The notes under the pieces are model-generated. The model worked only from the letters and a program-made list of their open reading frames with translations. It was not told the DNA's origin and did not search any database. From positions 1-16,660 of the forward strand of contig CAMPIF010000032.1 in NCBI GenBank assembly GCA_946886245.1: 16,660 nucleotides of DNA, written 5' to 3'. Source of the stretch: Ectopseudomonas composti. Lineage in GTDB: Bacteria > Pseudomonadota > Gammaproteobacteria > Pseudomonadales > Pseudomonadaceae. A program made the position numbers and the translations under genes. Shown piece after piece: positions 1-9,161 of the stretch. Each line of letters opens with the position of its first letter. Positions within the stretch are counted from its first letter, which is position 1.

Positions 1-2059
<2,059 letters not shown>

Positions 2060-2096
2060 TTACAACGGGCCTCGCTGGGCGGGCGGAAAACGGTCG

Positions 2097-2126
2097 AGTA
2101 TAGGGCCTGGCGCTACCCTGCGGCAA
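2097..2126 (-). promoter_or_regulatory. Predicted sigma70 promoter of uvrA
   Basis: On the minus strand, a -35 like TTGCCG (2126-2121) and a -10 TATACT (2102-2097) are separated by 18 bases. Transcription would begin near 2090 and leave a leader of about 30 bases before the GTG start. The -10 is close to consensus and the -35 is moderate. This is prediction from sequence only. Confidence 0.55.
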
Positions 2127-2156
2127 AGTGTGCGCCTGTGCCGAAACGATGACGGC

Positions 2157-2165
2157 TGCTAGAAT
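2157..2165 (+). promoter_or_regulatory. Predicted extended -10 promoter of the YajR-ssb pair
   Basis: TG-C-TAGAAT (2157-2165) is an extended -10 motif about 30 bases before the transporter ATG. No clear -35 is visible 17 bases upstream, which is common for extended -10 promoters. It would fire away from the uvrA promoter and give a leader of about 23 bases. Confidence 0.45.
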
Positions 2166-2194
2166 CGCCGGCTGATTTCTTCAGGGTTTATTCG

Positions 2195-3589
2195 ATGCAC
2201 GATCCGCACAGCGAGCGCATGAGTAATAGCGAGACCCGCGCGGCCGGCGGCCTGGCTATGGTGTTCGCGTTTCGTATGTTGGGTATGTTCATGGTGCTGC
2301 CGGTGCTGGCCACCTACGGCATGGATCTGGCGGGCAGCACGCCTGCGCTGATCGGCCTGGCCATCGGTGCCTATGGCCTGACCCAGGCCGTGCTGCAGAT
2401 TCCCTTCGGCATGCTCAGTGACCGCATCGGCCGGCGCCCGGTGATCTACGCAGGCTTGCTGATTTTTGCTGCAGGCAGCGTGCTGGCGGCCAATGCCGAT
2501 TCGATCTGGGGCGTCATCGCCGGGCGTGTGCTGCAGGGCACCGGTGCGATTTCTGCGGCGGTGATGGCGCTGTTGTCGGATCTGACCCGCGAGCAGCACC
2601 GGACCAAGGCCATGGCCATGATCGGCATGAGCATTGGCCTGTCGTTCGCCGTGGCCATGGTGGTTGGCCCGCTGCTGACTCGCGCCTTCGGCCTGTCCGG
2701 TCTGTTCTGGGCGACGGCGGCGATGGCGTTGCTCGGCATTCTGATCGTCGCCGGCATCGTGCCGAAAGACGCCGGCCCGCTGCAGCATCGCGAATCGGGC
2801 GTGGCGGCGCAGGCGCTGTGGCCGACCCTCAGGCACGCCGACCTGCTGCGTCTGGACTTCGCCATCCTGGCCCTGCATGCGGTGCTCATGGCCAGCTTCG
2901 TGGCCTTGCCGCTGGCGCTGGTGGAGCAGGGTGGGTTGGTCAAGGAAGAGCACTGGTGGGTGTACCTCACCGCACTGTTGATCGGCTTCTTCGGCATGGT
3001 GCCGTTCATCATCTATGGCGAGAAAAAGCGCCGGATGAAACGCGTGCTGCTCGGCGCCGTCAGCGTATTGCTGGCCTGCGAGCTTTACTTCGCCTTCTTC
3101 GGCAATAGCCTGCGGGCGCTGGTGCTGGGCATCGTGGTGTTCTTCACCGCCTTCAACCTGCTCGAGGCCTCGCTGCCGTCGCTGGTCAGCAAGGTGGCGC
3201 CGGCAGGCGGCAAGGGCACGGCGATGGGGGTGTACTCCACCAGCCAGTTCCTCGGTGCCGCGCTGGGCGGCATTCTCGGCGGCTGGCTGTACCAGCACGT
3301 TGGTCTGGGCGGTGTGTTCATCGGCTGCGCCGCACTCTGTGCAATTTGGCTGGCTATTGCTGTTACTATGCGCGAACCGCCGTACGTGACCAGTTTGCGC
3401 CTGCCGCTCGATGCCGCGGCACTGGCCGATGTCGAACTGGTCGAACGCCTCAAGGCGACGCCGGGAGTGGCGGACGCCGTGGTGGTGGTCGACGAAGCGG
3501 CCATCTATATCAAAGTCGATACCCAACAAGTGGATCGCGCGACGCTGGAGAGCCTGATCGTATCGGCGCCAGCGGCGTGCCGAGTCTAG
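2195..3589 (+). CDS. yajR: YajR-like major facilitator superfamily transporter with C-terminal YAM domain
   Basis: This is a 464-residue inner-membrane transporter of the MFS with about 12 hydrophobic segments. It closely follows E. coli YajR, including RMLGMFMVLPVL (28-39), motif A GMLSDRIGRRPVIY (72-85), the R111 region RVLQGTGAIS, and MGVYSTSQFLG near the end of the membrane part. Residues from about 398 to 464 form a soluble alpha/beta tail that matches the YAM (ferredoxin-like) domain known in YajR. The substrate is not known for the family. The ATG at 2195 is supported by AGGG eight bases upstream; a second Met lies at residue 9. The stop codon overlaps the ssb ribosome binding site, so the two genes are probably cotranscribed. 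In other pseudomonads the gene also lies between uvrA and ssb. Confidence 0.9.
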   Translation: MHDPHSERMSNSETRAAGGLAMVFAFRMLGMFMVLPVLATYGMDLAGSTPALIGLAIGAYGLTQAVLQIPFGMLSDRIGRRPVIYAGLLIFAAGSVLAANADSIWGVIAGRVLQGTGAISAAVMALLSDLTREQHRTKAMAMIGMSIGLSFAVAMVVGPLLTRAFGLSGLFWATAAMALLGILIVAGIVPKDAGPLQHRESGVAAQALWPTLRHADLLRLDFAILALHAVLMASFVALPLALVEQGGLVKEEHWWVYLTALLIGFFGMVPFIIYGEKKRRMKRVLLGAVSVLLACELYFAFFGNSLRALVLGIVVFFTAFNLLEASLPSLVSKVAPAGGKGTAMGVYSTSQFLGAALGGILGGWLYQHVGLGGVFIGCAALCAIWLAIAVTMREPPYVTSLRLPLDAAALADVELVERLKATPGVADAVVVVDEAAIYIKVDTQQVDRATLESLIVSAPAACRV

Positions 3590-3598
3590 GAGAACGTT

Positions 3599-4090
3599 AT
3601 GGCCCGTGGGGTTAACAAAGTCATTCTGGTCGGTACCTGCGGCCAGGACCCGGAAACGCGCTACCTGCCCAGCGGCAACGCGGTCACCAACCTGAGCCTG
3701 GCCACCAGCGAGCAGTGGACCGACAAGCAGACCGGGCAGAAGGTCGAGAAGACCGAATGGCACCGCGTCGCCCTGTTCGGCAAGGTCGCCGAGATTGCCG
3801 GCGAGTACCTGCGCAAGGGTTCGCAGGTGTACATCGAAGGCAAGCTGCAGACTCGCGAGTGGGAAAAGGACGGCATCAAGCGCTACACCACCGAGATCAT
3901 CGTCGACATGCAGGGCACCATGCAGCTGCTGGGCGGTCGTCCGAGTGGTGATGAAGGCGGCGCTCCGCGTCAATCGCGTCCGGCCCCGCAGCGCGAGCAG
4001 CAACAGGCTCCGCGTCAGGAGCGTCCTGCTCCGCAACAGGCCCAGCCAGCGCCTGACTACGACAGCTTCGATGACGATATCCCGTTCTGA
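3599..4090 (+). CDS. ssb: Single-stranded DNA-binding protein SSB
   Basis: SSB coats single-stranded DNA in replication, recombination and repair, and works as a tetramer. The 163-residue product has the OB-fold domain at residues 1-110. The DNA-stacking aromatics are at the E. coli positions Trp40, Trp54, Phe60 and Trp88. A Gln/Pro/Arg-rich disordered linker follows (about 114-152), and the protein ends with the acidic tip DSFDDDIPF that recruits partner proteins. The ribosome binding site AGGAG overlaps the stop codon of the upstream transporter and sits 6 bases before the ATG. Length and layout are typical for Pseudomonas. Confidence 0.97.
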   Translation: MARGVNKVILVGTCGQDPETRYLPSGNAVTNLSLATSEQWTDKQTGQKVEKTEWHRVALFGKVAEIAGEYLRKGSQVYIEGKLQTREWEKDGIKRYTTEIIVDMQGTMQLLGGRPSGDEGGAPRQSRPAPQREQQQAPRQERPAPQQAQPAPDYDSFDDDIPF

Positions 4091-4109
4091 TCCGAGCGGG
4101 CTCTAGCCT

Positions 4110-4994
4110 ATGCGAATGCGCCTGATGCTGCTGGGCGGCGGTAGTGCCCTGGGGCAAGCGCTGATCCGTCTTGGCGCCGAGGAAGACATCGGCTTCCTCG
4201 CGCCGCGCCCGCCGGAAGACGGCTGGGACGCCGCCAGCCTGACCGAGCTGCTCGACGAGACCCGCCCGGATGCACTGATCAACCTGGCCTACTACTTCGA
4301 CTGGTTCCAGGCCGAGTCGGTGGTCGAGTCGCGCCTGCATACGCAGGAGCGCGCGGTGGAACGTCTGGCCGAGCTGTGCCAGCACCATTCCATCGTGTTA
4401 CTGCAGCCGTCCAGCTATCGGGTCTTCGATGGTTCGCGGGTCACCGCTTACAGTGAAAAGGAAGAGCCGATCCCTCTCGGCCTGCGTGGCCAGGCGCTAT
4501 GGCGTCTGGAGCAGAGCGTGCGAGCGATCTGTCCGCGTCATGTGCTGCTGCGCTTTGGCTGGCTGCTCGATGACAGCCGTGAAGGCTTGCTGGGGCGCTT
4601 TCTGCTGCGTGCCGAGCGCGACGAGGCTCTTTACCTCGCCGATGACCGGCGCGGCAATCCGACACCGGTGGACGATGCCGCGCGGGTGATCCTGGCGGTG
4701 CTCAAGCAGCTCGATTGCGAGTCGCCCCTGTGGGGCACCTATCATTACGGCGGCCATGAAGCGAGTACCTCGCTGAGCCTGGGGCAGGCGGTACTGAGCG
4801 AAGCGCGTCACTATCGCAGCAATCTGGTCGAGGATGTCGCGCCGCAAGCGCACGCCGCTCGCCCGGATGCAACTGATGAGCCGCAGCACGCCGTGCTGGC
4901 CTGCAAGAAGATTCTTCACACCTTCGGCATCAAGCCGCGCGCCTGGCGCTCTGCTCTGCCGAGCTTACTGGATCGTTACTATCGCCATGGCTGA
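4110..4994 (+). CDS. RmlD-like NAD(P)-binding SDR-fold protein (PA4069-like), atypical active site
   Basis: This is a 294-residue protein with an N-terminal Rossmann motif GGGSALG (residues 9-15). RmlD/dTDP-4-dehydrorhamnose reductase-like features include PSSYRVFDGS at 100-109 and HVLLRFGWLLDDS near 144-155. The usual catalytic YxxxK is not present where expected: that stretch reads LGLRGQALWRLEQ (123-135), with neither Tyr nor Lys. It may therefore be a nucleotide-sugar-binding or regulatory relative rather than a standard reductase. Its last 8 bases overlap the next gene (ATGGCTGA), which suggests translational coupling with a second SDR enzyme. The start at 4110 has only a weak ribosome binding site; ATG 4116 is an alternative. 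P. aeruginosa has, as I recall, a similar pair next to oprG. The true substrate is unknown. Confidence 0.8.
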   Translation: MRMRLMLLGGGSALGQALIRLGAEEDIGFLAPRPPEDGWDAASLTELLDETRPDALINLAYYFDWFQAESVVESRLHTQERAVERLAELCQHHSIVLLQPSSYRVFDGSRVTAYSEKEEPIPLGLRGQALWRLEQSVRAICPRHVLLRFGWLLDDSREGLLGRFLLRAERDEALYLADDRRGNPTPVDDAARVILAVLKQLDCESPLWGTYHYGGHEASTSLSLGQAVLSEARHYRSNLVEDVAPQAHAARPDATDEPQHAVLACKKILHTFGIKPRAWRSALPSLLDRYYRHG

Positions 4995-5910
4995 ATTTCT
5001 CGTAACGGGTGGTGCGGGCTTTATCGGTTCAAACCTGGTCGACGCCTTGCTGGCCGCCGGGCACGGAGTGCGCGTGCTGGACAATCTGTCCATGGGCAAG
5101 CGCAGCAACTTGCCGCTGGACAACCCGCGTTTGCGCTTCATCGAAGGCGACGTCGCCGATGCCGAGGTGGTCGCGCAGGCGGTCGCTGGTTGCGCAGGTG
5201 TGGCGCATCTGGCTGCGGTGGCGTCGGTGCAGGCCTCGGTGGATGATCCGGTGTCCACTCACCAGAGCAATTTCATCGGCACCCTGAATGTCTGCGAGGC
5301 CATGCGTCAGCATGGCGTGCGGCGCGTGGTCTATGCCTCCAGCGCGGCTATCTATGGCAACAACGGCGAGGGCGTGGCCATCGATGAAGCCACCGCCAAG
5401 GCGCCGCTGACGCCTTACGCGTCCGACAAGCTGGCTGGCGAACACTACCTGGATTTCTACCGCCGTCAGCATGCTCTGGAGCCGGCGGTGTTTCGTTTCT
5501 TCAATATCTTCGGGCCGCGCCAGGATCCATCCTCGCCGTACTCCGGGGTGATCAGTATCTTCACTCAGCGCGCGCAGCAGGGGCTGCCGATCAGCGTCTT
5601 CGGTGATGGTGAGCAGACTCGCGATTTCTTTTATGTCGGTGATCTGGTCGTGCTGTTGATGCAGGGCTTGCTCAGCGAGCAGGTGGTGAGTGATCCGCTC
5701 AATGTGGGGTGGAGCCAGGCGGTAAGCCTCAATCAATTGCTGGCTGAGATCGGCGTGCTTTGCGGCGGTTTGCCGCCGGTGACGCACTTACCGGCACGCG
5801 CTGGAGATATTCGCCATTCGCGTGCTGACAATGCGCGCTTGCAGGCTCACTACCGCATGCCAGAGCAGACGCCCCTGCGTGAAGGATTGCGCCAACTGCT
5901 CGGGCTGTAA
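4987..5910 (+). CDS. NAD-dependent nucleotide-sugar epimerase/dehydratase family protein (PA4068-like)
   Basis: This is a 307-residue extended SDR enzyme of the GalE/WbpP/RmlB type. It has the NAD motif GGAGFIGS (residues 8-15), an Asp at the end of beta 2 (LDNLS, 31-35), the YASSAAIYG segment carrying the catalytic Ser, and YASDK with Tyr144 and Lys148. FFNIFGPRQ and DGEQTRDFFYVGD are sugar-nucleotide-binding signatures of this family. It probably epimerises or dehydrates a UDP- or dTDP-sugar for surface polysaccharide, but the exact substrate cannot be read from sequence. The ATG overlaps the stop of the upstream RmlD-like gene, so the two likely act together. A longer reading frame from ATG 4834 was not used because it lies inside the upstream gene and adds no conserved sequence. 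Confidence 0.88.
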   Translation: MAEFLVTGGAGFIGSNLVDALLAAGHGVRVLDNLSMGKRSNLPLDNPRLRFIEGDVADAEVVAQAVAGCAGVAHLAAVASVQASVDDPVSTHQSNFIGTLNVCEAMRQHGVRRVVYASSAAIYGNNGEGVAIDEATAKAPLTPYASDKLAGEHYLDFYRRQHALEPAVFRFFNIFGPRQDPSSPYSGVISIFTQRAQQGLPISVFGDGEQTRDFFYVGDLVVLLMQGLLSEQVVSDPLNVGWSQAVSLNQLLAEIGVLCGGLPPVTHLPARAGDIRHSRADNARLQAHYRMPEQTPLREGLRQLLGL

Positions 5911-6000
5911 GCTGCCGGAAACCTGAGGCGCCGCGACGGTTAGAACCCGTGGCTGGGCCGTTCCGTATGCGCTGTGCGCGGCGAAAATTGCGCCTTCATC
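5911..6000. other. Intergenic spacer before the REP pair
   Basis: This stretch separates the end of the epimerase gene from the REP pair. I see no gene and no convincing U-tract terminator for the epimerase operon in it. Confidence 0.4.
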
Positions 6001-6082
6001 GGTGCGCGCGGCGCACCCTACGCATAGTCGGGCTATCGGCGTGCTATCCGGAGCACGCACCGTAGGGTGCGCCGTGTGCACC
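6001..6082. repeat. REP-type inverted pair (GTAGGGTGCGCC family)
   Basis: The arm at 6001-6022 ends GGCGCACCCTACG. The arm at 6061-6082 begins CGTAGGGTGCGCC and ends CACC. They face each other across 38 bases. The same repeat, in the same pair orientation, recurs at 16183-16266, so this is a dispersed Pseudomonas REP/BIME-like element lying between the converging epimerase operon and oprG. Confidence 0.8.
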
Positions 6083-6107
6083 AAAGGTTGCTCGGGCTGC
6101 GCATCGG

Positions 6108-6136
6108 AAAAAGAAAAAGCCGGCATCTGCCGGCTT
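6108..6136 (-). terminator. Rho-independent terminator of oprG
   Basis: On the minus strand, downstream of the oprG stop codon, AAGCCGGC pairs with GCCGGCTT (6136-6129 with 6124-6117) around a 4-base loop. A T-rich run interrupted by C follows. Confidence 0.8.
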
Positions 6137-6156
6137 CTTCATTTCCGCGCGGGCTA

Positions 6157-6849
6157 TCAGAACTTGTAGCCCAGGCCGACCATGTAGATGAGGGGGTCGA
6201 CGTCCACGTCGACCTTGGCCCGTACGCCAAGCGCAGTGTTGTCGACGTAAGCGGTGGTGTCGATGTCGATATAGCGCACCTGGGCGTTGATCATCAGGCT
6301 GTCGGTCAGCATGTAGTCGGCGCCTACCTGCCAGGCGAGACCCCAGGAGTTCTTGGCGCGGAAGTTGTTGAAGCCGTTGGCGCTGGCGGCGCTGCCGACG
6401 TGCTCGTCGAAGATCCAGGTGTAGTTGATGCCGGCGCCGAGATAAGGCTGGAAGGCCGACTTGGCGTCCAGCGGGTAGTACACCAGGCTCAGGGTCGGTG
6501 GCAGGTGCTTGAGCGAGCCCAGCTTGCCATTGGCTGCATCGAGGACGGTGCCCTTGATCTTCACGTCGTGTTCGAACGGCGTTGCCGCCAGCAACTCGAT
6601 GCCCAGATTGTCGGTGAGCATGTAGGCGAAGTTCAGGCCCAGCTGGGTGTCACTGTTCAGGGTTGCCTTGCCGCCCAGGTCGGTGCCGGCCAGGCCGCCA
6701 CGATCGACCTTGACGGTGGACGAGTCGGCCTCCGGATTGACAGTGATGGCGCCGGCACGGATGAGGATATCGCCGGCCTGGTGAGCCTGGGCGACAGGGG
6801 CAGCGATGGCCAGGGCCAGCAGTGAGGCAGTGAACAGTGATTTGTACAT
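6157..6849 (-). CDS. oprG: OprG, OmpW-family outer membrane protein
   Basis: This is a 230-residue OmpW-family eight-stranded beta-barrel. A signal peptide covers residues 1-22 (cleavage after VAQA). The mature protein starts HQAGDILIRAGAI, continues with the family blocks TQLGLNFAYMLTDNLGIELLAATPF and YYPLDAKSAFQPYLGAGINYTW, and ends in GLGYKF with the terminal aromatic needed for barrel assembly. OmpW/OprG proteins give small or hydrophobic molecules a path across the outer membrane. In P. aeruginosa oprG responds to oxygen limitation through ANR and to iron. The start at 6849 has GGAG 7 bases upstream. An extended reading frame continues upstream, but only this start gives a signal peptide. 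An ANR-like site and a -10 box precede the gene, and a terminator follows it. Confidence 0.93.
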   Translation of the reverse strand: MYKSLFTASLLALAIAAPVAQAHQAGDILIRAGAITVNPEADSSTVKVDRGGLAGTDLGGKATLNSDTQLGLNFAYMLTDNLGIELLAATPFEHDVKIKGTVLDAANGKLGSLKHLPPTLSLVYYPLDAKSAFQPYLGAGINYTWIFDEHVGSAASANGFNNFRAKNSWGLAWQVGADYMLTDSLMINAQVRYIDIDTTAYVDNTALGVRAKVDVDVDPLIYMVGLGYKF

Positions 6850-6892
6850 GGCGAGCTCCAATTCGAGTCGGTTGTGTCTTTGGCTGGATTCA

Positions 6893-6898
6893 ATGCTA
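6893..6898 (-). promoter_or_regulatory. Predicted -10 box of oprG
   Basis: TAGCAT on the minus strand puts the start point near 6886, giving a leader of about 37 bases. No good -35 is present, which fits an activator-dependent promoter using the ANR-like site centred about 40.5 bases upstream. Confidence 0.5.
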
Positions 6899-6919
6899 AG
6901 CCAAGCAACAATCCACTTT

Positions 6920-6933
6920 TTGACCTGGCTCAA
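6920..6933 (-). promoter_or_regulatory. ANR/FNR-like box upstream of oprG
   Basis: TTGAC-CTGG-CTCAA resembles the ANR consensus TTGAT-N4-ATCAA. Four of five bases match in each half site, and the spacing is exactly four. Its centre at 6926.5 lies about 40.5 bases upstream of the predicted oprG start point, the class II activator position. ANR control of oprG is known in P. aeruginosa, which raises confidence. Confidence 0.65.
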
Positions 6934-6967
6934 TAGATCGGCGAGCTCTGCTGCGGTGTTTTGTCCA

Positions 6968-6996
6968 TTGCTTCGAATGCGTCTGTAGATGATAAT
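6968..6996 (+). promoter_or_regulatory. Predicted sigma70 promoter of the DUF3450-TonB operon
   Basis: The -35 TTGCTT (6968-6973) and -10 GATAAT (6991-6996) are separated by 17 bases. Transcription would start near 7003, about 39 bases before the DUF3450 start codon. The -10 lies inside the Fur-like box. Confidence 0.6.
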
Positions 6997-7003
6997 GTTT
7001 CTC
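6985..7003 (+). promoter_or_regulatory. Fur-like box overlapping the operon promoter
   Basis: GTAGATGATAATGTTTCTC matches 13 of 19 positions of the classical Fur consensus, with the best agreement in the central GATAAT. It covers the predicted -10 and start point, where a bound repressor would block transcription. Iron control is expected for a TonB/ExbB/ExbD operon. Confidence 0.5.
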
Positions 7004-7041
7004 TTTTTGAAGCAAGCCCGTCTGTCGAGGACCCTCTGCGC

Positions 7042-7815
7042 ATGAATCGCTTCCCCCTCCGTTCCCTGGCCGTGGCACTGATGCTGAGCAGTGGCTCGCT
7101 GCTTGCCGCGCCGCTGGATGCTGCGCTCGACGAAAGCCAGCGCCTGGCCGCCGAGGCGCAAGCCTCTCAGGGTCGTGTCGAGCAACTGGATGACGCCAGC
7201 CGCGAGATGCTCAATGAGTACCGAAATGCCCTGCAGCAGGCTGAGGCTTTGAAAGGTTATAACAGTCAGCTTCGTGACCTGGTCGAAGCCCAGCGTCAGG
7301 AGCTGGCCAGCTACCAGAAGCAGCTCGATGGCATCGAACGTACCCAGGAAGCGGTGAGCCCGCAGATGGTCAAGATGGTCGAGGTGCTGGGTGAATTCAT
7401 TGCCGCCGATCTGCCGTTCCTGCCCGAAGAACGCGAGGATCGTCTGGCTCAGTTGCAGGATCTGCTGCCGCGCGCCGATGTCAGCCTGGCCGACAAATAT
7501 CGCCGTATCCTCGAGGCCTACCAGATCGAGAGCGACTACGGTCGTACCCTGGAAGCCTGGCGTGGCGAGCTGAACCAGGCCGATGGCGGCTCGCGTAGCG
7601 TCGAGTTCCTGCGCCTGGGCCGCAGCATGCTCTATTACCAGACCCTCGATGCCCACGAGAGTGGCTGGTGGAACCCGCAGTCCAAGGCCTGGGAAGTGCT
7701 CGATGGCAGCGCGCGTCGTCCGCTGACCCAGGCCATCGCCATTGCCCGTCAGCAGCAGGCGCCCGCCGTGCTGTCCCTGCCGATCAAGACCCTGGCCGAG
7801 GAGGCCGCACAATGA
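7042..7815 (+). CDS. DUF3450 periplasmic coiled-coil protein, first gene of a TonB2-type operon
   Basis: This is a 257-residue protein with a signal peptide (about 1-23, ending LLAAP). A Gln/Glu-rich helical stretch with coiled-coil character follows (about 30-105), then a conserved part containing LGEFIAADLPFLPEERE and a Trp-rich end (SGWWNPQSKAWEVL). This is the DUF3450 pattern. In Vibrio and relatives such genes sit directly upstream of ttpC-exbB-exbD-tonB, and the biochemical role is not established. The start at 7042 was preferred over the in-frame ATG 6961: it yields the signal peptide, has GAGGA upstream (10-base spacing), and lies after the predicted transcription start. The stop overlaps the next start codon (ATGA), implying coupled translation. 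Confidence 0.85.
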   Translation: MNRFPLRSLAVALMLSSGSLLAAPLDAALDESQRLAAEAQASQGRVEQLDDASREMLNEYRNALQQAEALKGYNSQLRDLVEAQRQELASYQKQLDGIERTQEAVSPQMVKMVEVLGEFIAADLPFLPEEREDRLAQLQDLLPRADVSLADKYRRILEAYQIESDYGRTLEAWRGELNQADGGSRSVEFLRLGRSMLYYQTLDAHESGWWNPQSKAWEVLDGSARRPLTQAIAIARQQQAPAVLSLPIKTLAEEAAQ

Positions 7816-9161
7816 GTCGTCGTGTTGTAGCCGTACTGGCGCTCAGCCTGTTGCCGGCACTGGCCGCCGTGGCCGAAACCCTCAGCCCCGATCAACTGCT
7901 GCAGCGCATCCGCAGCGAGCGCGCTGCCGAAGTCAGCGCCATGCAGGAGCGCGAGCAGGCGTTTCTCGCCAAGCGCAGTGAGCAGGCGCAACTGCTGGCC
8001 GCTGCTCGCTCTGCGCTGAATACCCAGAAAGCCGAAAGCGAGCGCCTGAAGGCCGAGTTCGACCGTCAGGAGGCCGAGCTGGCCGAGCAGGAAAAGCTGC
8101 TGGCACAGCGTATCGGTCACCTCGGTGAACTGTTCGGTGTGGTGCGCCAGAGTGCCGGTGATGTCGCCGGGCAATGGCAGGACAGCCTGCTCAATGCCCA
8201 GTATCCGGAGCGTCTGAAGCGCCTCAAGGCATTGGCTGAAAGCCGCTCGCTGCCGTCCGCCGAAGACCTTGACGGCTACTGGATGCTGCTGCTCGAAGAC
8301 CTGGCCGCCAGCGGCCGTATCGAACGCCTGCAGTTGCCGGTGGTGAATGCCGATGGTTCGCGTCAGGAGCAGCAGGTGCTGCGTGTCGGCGCATTCGCCG
8401 TATATGGCGAAGATGCCTTCCTGCGCTACGACGCCGATGCCGGGCAACTGGTGGCGCCGCCGCGTCAGCCCTCTGGTCTGGGCCAGGTCGAGGACTACCT
8501 GAGCAGCACCGACGCACTCGCCACGCTGCCCATCGACCCGAGCCGTGGCAGTCTGCTGGCGCAACTGCAACAACAGCCGACCCTGTGGGATCGCCTGCAG
8601 CAGGGCGGTCTGGTCGGCTGGGTGATCGTCGTGCTCGGTGCTTTCGGCCTGCTTCTGGCTGTCTGGCGCATGGTCTATCTGGGCCGCGTTGGCAGTGGCG
8701 TCAAGGCGCAGATGCATGACCTCAGCGCACCACGGCATGACAACCCGCTGGGTCGCGTGATCGGCGTGCTGGGCGCCAAGCCGCAACTGGCGGACCTGGA
8801 GACACTGGAGCTGAAGCTCGACGAAGCGATCCTGCAGGAAACGCCGCCGCTGGAGAAAGGCCAGGGCCTGCTCAAGTTGCTCGCCGCCGTTGCACCGCTG
8901 CTCGGCCTGCTGGGCACCGTGACCGGCATGATCGTGACCTTCCAGGCCATCACCCAGAGTGGCGGCGGCGACTCGCGCCTGATGGCCGACGGTATCTCCC
9001 AGGCGCTGGTGACCACCGTGCTCGGTCTCGTGGTGGCCATCCCGCTGTTGTTTCTGCACAGCCTGCTGGCCAGCCGCAGCAAGGGCCTGATCCAGATTCT
9101 GGAACAGCAGAGCGCCGGCTTGATTGCCCTGCACCTGTCGGGAGCGCCGCGCCGTGACTGA
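7812..9161 (+). CDS. ttpC: TtpC-like MotA/TolQ/ExbB proton channel family protein with long periplasmic N-terminus
   Basis: The product is 449 residues, far longer than an ordinary ExbB (about 180-245). A signal peptide covers about 1-21 and a coiled coil rich in Glu, Gln and Ala covers about 28-105. A periplasmic globular part follows (YWMLLLEDLAASGRIERL, near 156-173). Three membrane segments lie at about 266-288, 352-378 and 395-419. The MotA/TolQ/ExbB domain carries LLAAVAPLLGLLGTVTGMIVTF and ISQALVTTVLGLVVAIPLLF. This matches TtpC, the fourth component of the Vibrio TonB2 complex, which is needed with ExbB2, ExbD2 and TonB2 for siderophore-iron uptake. The start overlaps the DUF3450 stop; the longer frame beginning at 7668 lies inside that gene and was rejected. 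The stop overlaps the next gene's GTG. Confidence 0.88.
   Translation: MSRRVVAVLALSLLPALAAVAETLSPDQLLQRIRSERAAEVSAMQEREQAFLAKRSEQAQLLAAARSALNTQKAESERLKAEFDRQEAELAEQEKLLAQRIGHLGELFGVVRQSAGDVAGQWQDSLLNAQYPERLKRLKALAESRSLPSAEDLDGYWMLLLEDLAASGRIERLQLPVVNADGSRQEQQVLRVGAFAVYGEDAFLRYDADAGQLVAPPRQPSGLGQVEDYLSSTDALATLPIDPSRGSLLAQLQQQPTLWDRLQQGGLVGWVIVVLGAFGLLLAVWRMVYLGRVGSGVKAQMHDLSAPRHDNPLGRVIGVLGAKPQLADLETLELKLDEAILQETPPLEKGQGLLKLLAAVAPLLGLLGTVTGMIVTFQAITQSGGGDSRLMADGISQALVTTVLGLVVAIPLLFLHSLLASRSKGLIQILEQQSAGLIALHLSGAPRRD

Noticed and set aside
2159..4036. 625-codon open frame on the minus strand opposite yajR and ssb
   Set aside because: Low-complexity His/Gln/Arg-rich shadow; both genes on the plus strand are clearly conserved families.
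6850..7812. Upstream extension of the oprG frame giving a 551-residue protein
   Set aside because: Only the Met at 6849 yields a ribosome binding site and signal peptide; the extension is antisense to DUF3450 and crosses the promoter region.
7749..9134. 461-codon open frame on the minus strand opposite the ttpC-like gene
   Set aside because: Shadow frame with Gln/His-rich composition; the plus-strand product has signal peptide and ExbB domain.
9124..9153. ATG 9124 as the exbB start
   Set aside because: Would lie within the ttpC-like gene and add a non-conserved arm; GTG 9154 with GGGAG upstream and stop-overlap is better.
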